Shown here: positions 16,100-23,892 of the stretch, piece after piece
Layout of the letters: the number at the start of each line of letters is the position of its first letter
Numbering within the stretch: position 1 is the stretch's first letter
DNA from: Amycolatopsis eburnea
Lineage (GTDB): Bacteria > Actinomycetota > Actinomycetes > Mycobacteriales > Pseudonocardiaceae
Reading direction: 5' to 3'
DNA: 64,000 nucleotides
Assembly: GCF_003937945.1 (NCBI RefSeq)
Contig: NZ_RSEC01000059.1
Location: 1-64,000 of the forward strand
Made by a program: the position numbers and the translations under genes
Notes under the pieces: generated by a model
The model's input: the letters and a program-made list of their open reading frames with translations, nothing else
Database searches by the model: none
What the model was told of the DNA's origin: nothing

Positions 16100-17257
16100 A
16101 TGACGACTGCCCAGGCCACTCTCGAAGCTCCCGCCCGGCTCACGAGACCGGGTGGGAGAGCGCCCTACCTGCACCAGATCGACCTCTTCCGGTTGATCAC
16201 GTTCGCCTGCGTGATCCTCATCCACGTGGTCGGCGCGACGAACTTCGCGCAGGACGTCGGCGCCAACGCCGTCGAGACCCCGCTGCACTTCACGCGTGAG
16301 GCGTTCTTCGCGCTGACCGGGTTCGTGCTCGTCTTCCAGAACCGCGGCCGCGAGCTCACGCCGTCCGACTTCTGGCGCAAGCGGCTGCCGCTGGTCGCGA
16401 CCCCGTACCTGGCGTGGACGATGATCTTCTGGGCGTTCTCGCTGGTGACCGGGACGCAGCAGCCGGACTCTCTCGAGGCGTCGATGCGCCTGCTGCTCAA
16501 GGACCTCGTCACCGGCGGCGCCTGGTACCACCTGTACTTCCTGCTCGTGACGATGCAGGTGTACCTGCTGTTCCCGTGGATCATGAAGCTGCTGCGCGCG
16601 ACCGAGGGCAGGCGCAAGTGGCTGCTGCTCGGCAGCGGCGTGGTGCAGGTCGCCGTGACGCTGTTCATGACCTACCAGCCGTTCGGCGTCAGCTACGAGA
16701 CGATCACCCACCTGTACGCCACGCTGCTGCCGTACCAGTTCTACACGCTGTTCGGCGCCGTCGTGGCCATGCACTTCGAGACCGTGCACGCCTGGGTCGG
16801 CCGGCACCGGCTGCTGCTCGGCGGCCTGCTCGTGGCGGTGCTGGCGGGCACCGAGTGGTGCTATCTGCACACCGTCCACAGTGGAACGTTCCCGCAGGTG
16901 GCCAGCGACCCGTTCCAGCCGTACCTGATCCCGTGGTGCGTCACGGTCATCGCCGCGATCTACGCGTTCGCCACCCGGTGGTCGGCCCGCCGCCGCGAAG
17001 GCAGCCGCGGTGCCCGCCTGGTGTCCTGGGCGGCGAACCGGTCGTTCAGCGTCTTCCTGGTCCACCCGCTCGCGCTGGCCCTGCTCGGCCCGGCGATCCC
17101 GCACGTGGCCGAGCGCTTCGGCGCGCCCTGGCTGAGCTTGATCATCTACCTGGCGACGATCGCGCTGACGATCGTGATCGTCGAGGTGCTGCGGCGGCTG
17201 CCGGGCAGCCGCGCGCTCACCGGGCGTCCCCGGCTGGAGGTCGCGGCCCGGGTTTAG
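16100..17257 (+). CDS. Membrane acyltransferase, acyltransferase-3 family
   Basis: 385 residues with about ten membrane helices. The first helix region carries the family signature (IDLFRLITFACVILIHVVG, with the conserved His in ILIHVV) and a second motif follows in FTREAFFALTGFVLV. C-terminal features include NRSFSVFLVHPL. Proteins of this family O-acylate sugars, exopolysaccharides or antibiotics at the membrane using acyl-CoA. ATG 16100 gives MTTAQATLEAP and has no strong ribosome-binding site. It is a single gene between the S53 peptidase and pyrG; the acceptor is unknown. Confidence 0.85.
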   Translation: MTTAQATLEAPARLTRPGGRAPYLHQIDLFRLITFACVILIHVVGATNFAQDVGANAVETPLHFTREAFFALTGFVLVFQNRGRELTPSDFWRKRLPLVATPYLAWTMIFWAFSLVTGTQQPDSLEASMRLLLKDLVTGGAWYHLYFLLVTMQVYLLFPWIMKLLRATEGRRKWLLLGSGVVQVAVTLFMTYQPFGVSYETITHLYATLLPYQFYTLFGAVVAMHFETVHAWVGRHRLLLGGLLVAVLAGTEWCYLHTVHSGTFPQVASDPFQPYLIPWCVTVIAAIYAFATRWSARRREGSRGARLVSWAANRSFSVFLVHPLALALLGPAIPHVAERFGAPWLSLIIYLATIALTIVIVEVLRRLPGSRALTGRPRLEVAARV

Positions 17258-17328
17258 CCCGACAGGGTGGTCAGGAGCACAAAAAGCGGTTCGGGCATGT
17301 CACAGCGAGCGGATCCGCGGGGTTGGGA

Positions 17329-17334
17329 TATGCT
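17329..17334 (+). promoter_or_regulatory. -10 element of pyrG
   Basis: TATGCT lies 8 nt before the GTG start of pyrG, with no Shine-Dalgarno sequence between. The arrangement fits a leaderless or nearly leaderless transcript. A run of alternating GC and short T/A blocks upstream gives no clear -35. Confidence 0.5.
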
Positions 17335-17342
17335 GGCGGCCC

Positions 17343-19043
17343 GTGGGACTTCAGTCACGGGCTACCAAGTACGTCTTTGTCACCGGAGGCGTCGCCTCCT
17401 CTCTGGGTAAGGGACTCACGGCTTCGAGCCTGGGTCAGCTCCTTACCGCACGCGGGCTTCGCGTCACGATGCAGAAGCTCGATCCGTACCTCAACGTCGA
17501 CCCCGGGACGATGAACCCGTTCCAGCACGGTGAGGTGTTCGTCACCGACGACGGCGCCGAGACCGACCTCGACATCGGCCACTACGAGCGGTTCCTCGAC
17601 CGCGACCTCGACGGCAAGGCCAACGTCACGACCGGGCAGGTCTACTCCGAGGTGATCGCCAAGGAGCGCCGCGGGGAGTACCTCGGCGACACCGTGCAGG
17701 TCATCCCGCACATCACCGACGAGATCAAGGCGCGGATCACCGCGGCCGCGGGGCCGGACGAGACCGGCCAGTCGCCGGACGTCGTGATCACCGAGGTCGG
17801 CGGCACGGTCGGCGACATCGAGTCCCTGCCGTTCCTGGAGGCCTGCCGCCAGGTCCGCCACGACGTCGGCCGCGACCACTGCTTCTTCCTGCACGTCTCG
17901 CTGGTGCCGTACCTGGCGCCGTCGGGCGAGCTCAAGACGAAGCCGACCCAGCACTCGGTCGCCGCGCTGCGCAACATCGGCATCCAGCCCGACGCGCTGG
18001 TCTGCCGGGCCGACCGCGAGATCCCCGAGGACCTCAAGCGCAAGATCGGCCTGATGTGCGACGTCGACACCGAGGCCGTCATCGCCTGCCCGGACGCGCG
18101 GTCGATCTACGACATCCCGAAGGTGCTGCACGGCGAGGCGCTCGACGCCTACGTCGTCCGCCGCCTCGGCCTGCCGTTCCGCGACGTCGACTGGACGGTG
18201 TGGGGCGACCTGCTCGACCGCGTGCACAACCCGAACGAGGTCGTGCGGGTCGCGGTCGTCGGCAAGTACATCGACCTGCCGGACGCCTACCTGTCGGTCA
18301 CCGAGGCGCTGCGCGCGGGCGGGTTCGCCCACCGCGCCAAGGTCGAGATCGTCTGGGTCGCCTCCGACGACGCGCAGACCGCGTCCGGCGCGGCTTCGGT
18401 GTTGTCCGATGTGGACGGTGTGCTGATCCCGGGCGGGTTCGGCATCCGCGGCATCGAGGGCAAGGTCGGCGCGATCGAGTACGCCCGCACCCGCGGCGTG
18501 CCGCTGCTCGGGCTGTGCCTCGGCCTGCAGTGCATGGTCATCGAGGCGGCGCGGCACCTGGCGGGGATCAAGGACGCCGGGTCGTCGGAGTTCGACGAGA
18601 ACACCACGCACCCGGTGATCTCGACCATGGCCGACCAGCGCGACGTCGTCGCGGGGGAGCGGGACATGGGCGGCACGATGCGGCTGGGCGCGTACCCGGC
18701 GAAGCTCAAGCCGGGCTCGCAGGTCGCGAAGGCCTACGGCACCACCGAGGTGTCCGAGCGCCACCGCCACCGCTACGAGGTGAACAACGCCTACCGCAAG
18801 CAGCTCGCGGACGCGGGGCTCGTGTTCTCGGGCACCTCGCCGGACGACCGCCTGGTCGAGTTCGTCGAGCTGCCCGCCGACAAGCACCCGTTCTTCGTCG
18901 GCACCCAGGCGCACCCGGAGCTCAAGAGCCGCCCGACCCGGCCGCACCCGCTGTTCAGCGCGTTCGTCAAGGCCGTGGTGGACCGCAAGGTCGCCGAGCG
19001 GCTCCCGGTCGAGCTGCCCGAGGCCCCCGTGGCGGCCCGGTGA
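17343..19043 (+). CDS. pyrG: CTP synthase
   Basis: 566 residues. Converts UTP to CTP with ATP and glutamine. The synthetase domain begins TKYVFVTGGVASSLGKG (P-loop), followed by MQKLDPYLNVDPGTMNP and EVGGTVGDIESLPF. The C-terminal class-I amidotransferase domain has the nucleophile cysteine in LLGLCLGLQCM and the His-Glu pair in TQAHPELKSRP. Length matches the actinobacterial enzyme (Rv1699). GTG 17343 gives the conserved N-terminus. The stop overlaps the Nudix gene start (GTGA). Confidence 0.97.
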   Translation: MGLQSRATKYVFVTGGVASSLGKGLTASSLGQLLTARGLRVTMQKLDPYLNVDPGTMNPFQHGEVFVTDDGAETDLDIGHYERFLDRDLDGKANVTTGQVYSEVIAKERRGEYLGDTVQVIPHITDEIKARITAAAGPDETGQSPDVVITEVGGTVGDIESLPFLEACRQVRHDVGRDHCFFLHVSLVPYLAPSGELKTKPTQHSVAALRNIGIQPDALVCRADREIPEDLKRKIGLMCDVDTEAVIACPDARSIYDIPKVLHGEALDAYVVRRLGLPFRDVDWTVWGDLLDRVHNPNEVVRVAVVGKYIDLPDAYLSVTEALRAGGFAHRAKVEIVWVASDDAQTASGAASVLSDVDGVLIPGGFGIRGIEGKVGAIEYARTRGVPLLGLCLGLQCMVIEAARHLAGIKDAGSSEFDENTTHPVISTMADQRDVVAGERDMGGTMRLGAYPAKLKPGSQVAKAYGTTEVSERHRHRYEVNNAYRKQLADAGLVFSGTSPDDRLVEFVELPADKHPFFVGTQAHPELKSRPTRPHPLFSAFVKAVVDRKVAERLPVELPEAPVAAR

Positions 19044-19669
19044 CCGCGCCCGGCGAGCACGAGTTCAGCGTCGCGGCCAGCCGGGACGTCCACATCGGAC
19101 GGGTCGTCGGCCTCCGGATCGACGAGGTCGTCATGCCGGGCGGCGCCACCGCGACCCGCGAGGTGATCGAGCACCTCGGCGCGGTGGCGATCGTCGCGCT
19201 GGACGACGACCAGCAGGTCACGCTCATCCACCAGTACCGGCACCCGATCGGGCACCGGCTGTGGGAGCTGCCGGCGGGCCTGATCGACCACGTCGGCGAG
19301 GACCCGGTGGGCACGGCCCGCCGGGAACTCGTCGAAGAGGTCGGCCTGGCGGCGGCGGACTGGGTGACGCTGGTCGACGTCGCGGCGTCGCCCGGCTTCA
19401 CCGACGAGGTCGTGCGGGTGTTCCTGGCCCGCGGGCTGTCCGAGGTGGATCGCGAGGTGCTCGGCGAGGAGGAGGCGGACCTGGTGATCCGCAAGTTCCC
19501 GCTGGCCGAGGCGGTGCGGATGGCACTGGCGGGCGAGCTGGTCAACGGCGCCACGGTGTCCGGGGTGCTGGCCGCGCACGCGGTGCTCTCGGGCGCGGCC
19601 CCGGCTCGCGCGGCGGATGCCCCGTGGGAGGACCGCCCGACGGCGTTCGCCAAGCGCAAGGAGTCCTGA
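19040..19669 (+). CDS. Nudix hydrolase, ADP-ribose pyrophosphatase type
   Basis: 209 residues. Expected to hydrolyse ADP-ribose to AMP and ribose 5-phosphate. The sequence LWELPAGLIDHVGED runs into the Nudix core ARRELVEEVGL at about residues 75-100. The gap from the first Gly to the first Glu appears one residue longer than the textbook GX5E. The family mark AASPGFTDEVVRVFLA follows. GTG 19040 overlaps the pyrG stop, matching Rv1699-Rv1700 in M. tuberculosis. The C-terminus carries an Ala-rich extension ending in AKRKES. Confidence 0.9.
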   Translation: MTAPGEHEFSVAASRDVHIGRVVGLRIDEVVMPGGATATREVIEHLGAVAIVALDDDQQVTLIHQYRHPIGHRLWELPAGLIDHVGEDPVGTARRELVEEVGLAAADWVTLVDVAASPGFTDEVVRVFLARGLSEVDREVLGEEEADLVIRKFPLAEAVRMALAGELVNGATVSGVLAAHAVLSGAAPARAADAPWEDRPTAFAKRKES

Positions 19670-19780
19670 GGTCCGCTGCGAGGGCCTCGGCAAAGTCGCC
19701 GGGGGCCGGCCGCCCTTGGTTTGAACCCACTGGACCCACTGGCGCCGGCCGCGGCGAGTGGCGCCGGGCGGCCCTACGGT

Positions 19781-19833
19781 GTCTTGAATGACTCATTCAG
19801 GACCTCCGAAGACCTGAATGAGTCATTCAAGAC
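19781..19833. terminator. Perfect 21-bp inverted repeat between convergent genes
   Basis: Arms at 19781-19801 and 19813-19833 are exact reverse complements with an 11-nt loop (ACCTCCGAAGA). Each arm contains the palindrome TGAATGACTCATTCA, so alternative small hairpins are possible. It lies between the Nudix gene (plus) and the DUF1707 gene (minus) and would terminate in both directions. The flanks 19670-19780 and 19834-19883 hold no gene; they carry two copies, in opposite orientation, of a GCGACTTTGCCGRGGCCCT-like word (19683-19703 and 19865-19882). Confidence 0.75.
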
Positions 19834-19883
19834 GTCGGCGCAGCCGCCGCCGGGCAAGCCGCCGCGACTTTGCCGGGGCCCTG

Positions 19884-19945
19884 TCGCCAGACGACATGAA
19901 CGACCCTTTCATGACATCCCCGCGGCACCGGGCAGACCACGCGGC
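19884..19945. repeat. Dispersed intergenic repeat, copy 1
   Basis: This 62-nt stretch from TCGCCAGACGACATGAACG to the GACCACGCGGC end is nearly identical to 49109-49169, about 29 kb away, differing at a few bases and one indel. It carries only one arm (19897-19917) of the inverted repeat that is complete at the second locus. It sits just after the 3' end of the minus-strand DUF1707 gene. Confidence 0.8.
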
Positions 19946-19954
19946 GCGGCGGGG

Positions 19955-20449
19955 CTACGGGCGCAGGGGGCGGCCCTGTGCGTCGCGGCCGCCGTTGGCC
20001 AGCAGCACGATGCCGTCGATGATCGGCCAGAGCGCGCCGAAGCCGAAGGTGATCATGCAGACGAACAGCTGCAGCACGCCCAGCCCGATCTGGCCGGTGT
20101 AGAACCGGCCGACGCCGAACGGCAGGACGATCTGCAGCACCCCGGCCACCGTCTTCGAGCGGTAGGAGTACGGCACCGGGTACTGCGCGTACGGCATCGG
20201 CACGGGGACCGGCGGTGGCGGCGCATAGGCCGGCATGGGCGACGGCGGCGGGCCGAAGAAGCCGGGGTGGGGCGGTGGCAGGTCGCGGAACAGCGGCCGG
20301 AGGTCGCCGAGCGTGGCCGCCGCGTAGGCGTCGGTCACCCGGGTCTCGTACTCGTCCGGCGTGATGCGGCCCATGCCGAAGTGGTCGGCGAGCAGCCTCG
20401 CCGCTTCCTCTCGCTCGGCGGTGCCGATGCGGAGCGCGTCCGACTCCAT
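19955..20449 (-). CDS. DUF1707 and TM2 domain membrane protein
   Basis: 164 residues. N-terminal DUF1707 motif (residues about 6-55: RIGTAEREEAARLLADHFG, then RITPDEYETRVTDAYAA), a proline-rich linker (PPPPVPVPMPYAQYP), and a C-terminal TM2 domain with two helices (VLQIVLPFGVGRFYTGQIGL and LQLFVCMITFGFGALWPIID). Function is unknown; TM2 proteins often bring small membrane hairpins to accessory domains. The ATG at 20449 is chosen because the DUF1707 motif starts right there. It is transcribed divergently from xerD, which begins 80 bp away. Confidence 0.85.
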   Translation of the reverse strand: MESDALRIGTAEREEAARLLADHFGMGRITPDEYETRVTDAYAAATLGDLRPLFRDLPPPHPGFFGPPPSPMPAYAPPPPVPVPMPYAQYPVPYSYRSKTVAGVLQIVLPFGVGRFYTGQIGLGVLQLFVCMITFGFGALWPIIDGIVLLANGGRDAQGRPLRP

Positions 20450-20515
20450 GGAATCCAAGGTAACCGCGCGAAGCCGAGAACGGGGTTTCTGCCGGGTCAC
20501 GAGCCCCGGGCGGCC

Positions 20516-20521
20516 TAAGGT
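20516..20521 (+). promoter_or_regulatory. Leaderless -10 element of xerD
   Basis: TAAGGT lies exactly 7 nt before the GTG at 20529 with no Shine-Dalgarno sequence. The spacing is the same as at recN (5197), which supports a leaderless xerD message. Confidence 0.5.
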
Positions 20522-20528
20522 GACCGGC

Positions 20529-21458
20529 GTGGCAGCCGCGGGTAGCACGGCCGACGTGATCGCCGCGTACCTCGACCACCTGGTCGTCGAACGCGGGACC
20601 GCGCGCAACACCCTGGACAGCTACGCCCGTGACCTGCGCCGGTACGCCGCGTACCTGGACGGCGCGGGCGTCGCCAAGATCGCCGACGTCACGTCCGCGC
20701 ACGTCACGGGCTTCGGGGCGGCCCTGCGGGAGGGCGACGGCGAGCACAAGCCGCTCGCCGCTTCGTCGGCCGCCCGTGCGCTGGTCGCCGTGCGGGGACT
20801 GCACAAGTTCGCCCACGCCGAGGGCTTCACCGAGCACAACCCGGCCCGCGAGGTCCGCCCGCCGACGCCCGCGAAGCGGCTGCCCAAGGCCCTGCCGGTC
20901 GACGACGTGCTCCGGCTGCTGGAGACCCCGCCGCCGGACGGCGAGCGCCCGCTGCGCGACCGGGCGCTGCTCGAGCTGCTCTACTCCACCGGGGCCCGGA
21001 TCTCCGAGGCGGTCGGGCTGGACCTCGACGACGTCGACGACGCCGAGCGCACGGTGCTGCTCGACGGCAAGGGCGGCAAGCAGCGGCTGGTCCCGATCGG
21101 GCGGCCCGCGCTCGCCGCGCTGCACGCCTACACCGTCCGCGCGCGGCCGGCGCTCGCCGCGCACGGCCGGGGCACCGCGGCGCTGTTCCTCAACGCACGC
21201 GGCAGCCGCCTGTCGCGGCAGAGCGCGTGGCAGGTGCTCAAGGACACCGCCGGCCGCGCGGGGATCGTGGCCGCCGTCTCACCGCACACGCTGCGCCACT
21301 CCTTCGCCACGCACCTGCTCGAAGGCGGCGCCGACGTCCGGGTCGTGCAGGAACTGCTTGGCCACGCCTCGGTGACGACGACGCAGGTGTACACGCTGGT
21401 CACGGTCAACACCCTGCGCGAGGTGTACGCCACGGCGCACCCGCGGGCGCTGGGCTAG
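20529..21458 (+). CDS. xerD: Tyrosine recombinase XerD
   Basis: 309 residues. Acts with XerC at dif to resolve chromosome dimers. A SAM-like N-terminal domain (VIAAYLDHLVVERGTARNTL) is followed by a catalytic domain with Arg in STGARISEAVGL, Lys in GKGGKQRLVPIG, the HxxR box HTLRHSFATHLLEGG, and the His plus nucleophile Tyr in LGHASVTTTQVYT. Length and position match Rv1701. GTG 20529 follows a leaderless -10; an in-frame GTG at 20520 is possible. It is upstream of parA and scpAB, so chromosome segregation genes are grouped here. Confidence 0.94.
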   Translation: MAAAGSTADVIAAYLDHLVVERGTARNTLDSYARDLRRYAAYLDGAGVAKIADVTSAHVTGFGAALREGDGEHKPLAASSAARALVAVRGLHKFAHAEGFTEHNPAREVRPPTPAKRLPKALPVDDVLRLLETPPPDGERPLRDRALLELLYSTGARISEAVGLDLDDVDDAERTVLLDGKGGKQRLVPIGRPALAALHAYTVRARPALAAHGRGTAALFLNARGSRLSRQSAWQVLKDTAGRAGIVAAVSPHTLRHSFATHLLEGGADVRVVQELLGHASVTTTQVYTLVTVNTLREVYATAHPRALG

Positions 21459-21605
21459 ACGGCCCTATAGAGCGTGAAGGGCCTTCGTACGCTGGACCGA
21501 CGGTCGAGTGACATTGCCCCCTCGGGTCCGGCGCGTTGCTTTGCCGGGGCTCCGACTCCGCGCATAGGCTGCGGCGGACGCTGACGAACAAGGAGCTTTC
21601 GCGCC

Positions 21606-22580
21606 ATGTCGACACCGAACCAGCCGGCCCCTTCGGCCGAGTCCGCCGGGTCGGCGGCGGCGAACCTCAGCCAGGTCACCATCGCCACGCCCGCGATCCA
21701 CGAAGGCGACGAAACGCAGCAGGAGCGCAACGGCAAGAAGGTCAAGCTCGAGGGCATCGGGCCGACCGGCCGCCCGATCCGCGAGCACCCCGATCCCGCG
21801 CCGCTGGAGAAGCACGGCCCGGCCAAGATCATGGCGATGTGCAACCAGAAGGGCGGCGTCGGCAAGACGACGTCGACCATCAACCTGGGCGCCGCCCTCG
21901 CCGAGTACGGCCGCAAGGTGCTGCTCGTCGACTTCGATCCGCAGGGCGCCCTCGCCGTCGGCCTCGGCATCCAGCCGCACGAACTGGACCACACGGTCTA
22001 CAACGCGATCATGGAGCGGTCGGTCAGCGCCACCGACGTGCTCATGAAAACCCGCGTGGACGGCGTTGACCTGCTGCCGAGCAACATCGACCTGTCCGCG
22101 GCGGAGGTCCAGCTCGTCGCTGAGGTAGGGCGCGAGCACACGTTGTTACGGGTCCTTCGTCCGGTCATGAACGACTACGACTATGTTCTTGTGGACTGCC
22201 AGCCCTCGCTCGGCCTGCTCACGGTGAACGCGCTGACCGCCGCGGACGGCGTGATCATCCCGCTGGAGTGCGAGTTCTTCAGTCTGCGAGGCGTCGCCCT
22301 CCTGATCGACACCATCGAGAAGGTCCAGGAACGCCTCAACCCCAAACTGGACATAGTCGGGATTCTCGCCACCATGTACGACCCGAGAACCCTGCATTCG
22401 AAGGAGGTCATGGCTCGCGTGGTGGAGGCATTCGGCGAGACCGTGTTCGACACGGTCATCAACCGCACCGTGCGGTTCCCCGAGACGACGGTCGCGGGTG
22501 AGCCGATCACGACCTGGGCGCCCAAGTCGGCAGGCGCGGCGGCGTACCGCCAGCTGGCCCGCGAGGTGATCGCTCGGTGA
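21606..22580 (+). CDS. ParA-family ATPase of the scpAB cluster
   Basis: 324 residues. A 75-residue charged N-terminal extension precedes the deviant Walker A NQKGGVGKTTSTINL (about residues 79-93). Further ParA motifs are VLLVDFDPQGAL and YDYVLVDCQPSLGLLTVNAL. No parB lies beside it, so this is the orphan ParA conserved upstream of scpA in actinobacteria (Rv1708 in M. tuberculosis), distinct from the origin-proximal parAB pair. It probably works with ScpAB-SMC in chromosome organisation. ATG 21606 has AAGGAG 9 nt upstream. A partial hairpin at 21471-21493 separates it from xerD. The stop overlaps the next gene (GTGA). Confidence 0.92.
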   Translation: MSTPNQPAPSAESAGSAAANLSQVTIATPAIHEGDETQQERNGKKVKLEGIGPTGRPIREHPDPAPLEKHGPAKIMAMCNQKGGVGKTTSTINLGAALAEYGRKVLLVDFDPQGALAVGLGIQPHELDHTVYNAIMERSVSATDVLMKTRVDGVDLLPSNIDLSAAEVQLVAEVGREHTLLRVLRPVMNDYDYVLVDCQPSLGLLTVNALTAADGVIIPLECEFFSLRGVALLIDTIEKVQERLNPKLDIVGILATMYDPRTLHSKEVMARVVEAFGETVFDTVINRTVRFPETTVAGEPITTWAPKSAGAAAYRQLAREVIAR

Positions 22581-22990
22581 GCAGGCGCGCTTCCCTGCCC
22601 GGAGCGTCGGAACTCTTCAGGATCACCTCCAGCCCCGCCCTCGACCTCCCGCCGAAGGCACCGCCCGCGCCCGCCGAGCCCGTCGAGAAGGCCAAGCCCG
22701 CGGGCAACGGCCGGGCGGAGCAGCTGGCCCGCAGCGCGGCCCCGCACGGGTCCGGCCGGACCAAGCACGACGCGAAGATCACCGTCTACGTCTCCGGCGA
22801 CGAGCTCGTGGCCATGGAACAGGCCCGGCTGACGCTGCGCGCCAAGCACGAGCTGGTCGTCGACCGCGGCCGGCTGGTCCGCGAGGCGGTCGCGGTGCTG
22901 CTGGCCGACTTCGACGCCAACGGCGAGGACTCGGTGCTGGTGCAGCGGCTGCGCGTGGTCGGCTCAGACGGCGGCGAAACCGAGGGCTGA
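22577..22990 (+). CDS. Small basic protein between parA and scpA, possible ribbon-helix-helix
   Basis: 137 residues, function unknown. The first 65 residues are Pro/Ala-rich and probably disordered. The last 70 (AKITVYVSGDELVAMEQARL to VREAVAVLLADFD) read as one beta strand followed by two helices, the pattern of ribbon-helix-helix DNA-binding proteins. It overlaps parA by GTGA and scpA by TGATG, so it is made in step with both. M. tuberculosis lacks a separate gene here. A DNA-binding partner of the orphan ParA, taking the place of ParB, is a reasonable guess. Confidence 0.75.
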   Translation: MSRRASLPGASELFRITSSPALDLPPKAPPAPAEPVEKAKPAGNGRAEQLARSAAPHGSGRTKHDAKITVYVSGDELVAMEQARLTLRAKHELVVDRGRLVREAVAVLLADFDANGEDSVLVQRLRVVGSDGGETEG

Positions 22991-23892
22991 TGGACGAGCC
23001 GGCACCGGCTCCGGAGGAACAGGTCCCCGAAGAGCACCAGACGGTGCACGGCGGGATGATCCCCGAAGGCGTCAACACCGAAGAACTGAGCACGTCGAAG
23101 TTCAAGGTGCGGCTGGCCAACTTCGAAGGGCCGTTCGACCTGCTGCTGCAGCTCATCTCGCAGCACCAGCTCGACGTCACCGAGGTGGCGCTGCACCGGG
23201 TCACCGACGACTTCATCGCGTACACGCGCGCGCTGGGCACCGAGTGGAACCTCGACGAGACGACGGAGTTCCTGGTCATCGCGGCCACGCTCCTCGACCT
23301 GAAAGCGGCGCGCCTGCTGCCCGCGGCCGAGGTCGAGAGCGAAGACGACCTGGCGCTGCTGGAAGCCCGCGACCTGCTCTTCGCGCGCGTGCTGCAGTAC
23401 CGGGCGTACAAGCAGGTGGCGGCGCTGTTCGGCGAGCTGGAACAGGGCGCGCTGCGGCGGTACCCGCGGTCGGTGGCGCTGGAGGAGCGGTTCGTCGGGC
23501 TGCTGCCCGAGGTGATGCTGGGCGTCACGCCGCAGAAGTTCGCGGAGATCGCGGTGGCGGTGTTCCGGCCGAAGCCGCCGCCGACGGTGTCGATCGCGCA
23601 CATCCACATGGGCCGCATCTCGGTGCGCGAGCACGCGGGCATCCTGCGGATCATGCTGGCCGAGCGCGGCCAGGCGACGTTCGGCGAGCTGGTCGACGAC
23701 TGCGAGCACACGGTGGAGGTCGTCGCGCGCTTCCTGGCGCTGCTGGAGCTCTACCGCGAGTCGTCGGTCCAGTTCGAGCAGAGCGAGGCGCTGGCGGAAC
23801 TGCACGTCCGCTGGACGGGCGGCTCGAAGGAAGAAGCCTCCGCGGCGGCCGAGCTGGACCGCGCCGCCGGAGACGAAGAGGAGTACGGGTGA
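22990..23892 (+). CDS. scpA: Segregation and condensation protein A
   Basis: 300 residues. The kleisin subunit of the SMC-ScpAB condensin. The N-terminal kleisin motif KVRLANFEGPFDLLLQLISQ is at about residues 38-57. The central helical part (FLVIAATLLDLKAARLLP) and the C-terminal winged helix (TFGELVDDCEHTVEVVARFLALLELY) follow in order. The ATG overlaps the preceding stop and the stop overlaps scpB, giving a fully coupled parA-orf-scpA-scpB set. Corresponds to Rv1709. Confidence 0.95.
   Translation: MDEPAPAPEEQVPEEHQTVHGGMIPEGVNTEELSTSKFKVRLANFEGPFDLLLQLISQHQLDVTEVALHRVTDDFIAYTRALGTEWNLDETTEFLVIAATLLDLKAARLLPAAEVESEDDLALLEARDLLFARVLQYRAYKQVAALFGELEQGALRRYPRSVALEERFVGLLPEVMLGVTPQKFAEIAVAVFRPKPPPTVSIAHIHMGRISVREHAGILRIMLAERGQATFGELVDDCEHTVEVVARFLALLELYRESSVQFEQSEALAELHVRWTGGSKEEASAAAELDRAAGDEEEYG

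Noticed and set aside
21471..21493. A terminator after xerD
   Set aside because: AGCGTGAAGG and the following CCTTCGTACGCT are partly complementary but the inner loop would be too small, so it is mentioned only as a partial hairpin.
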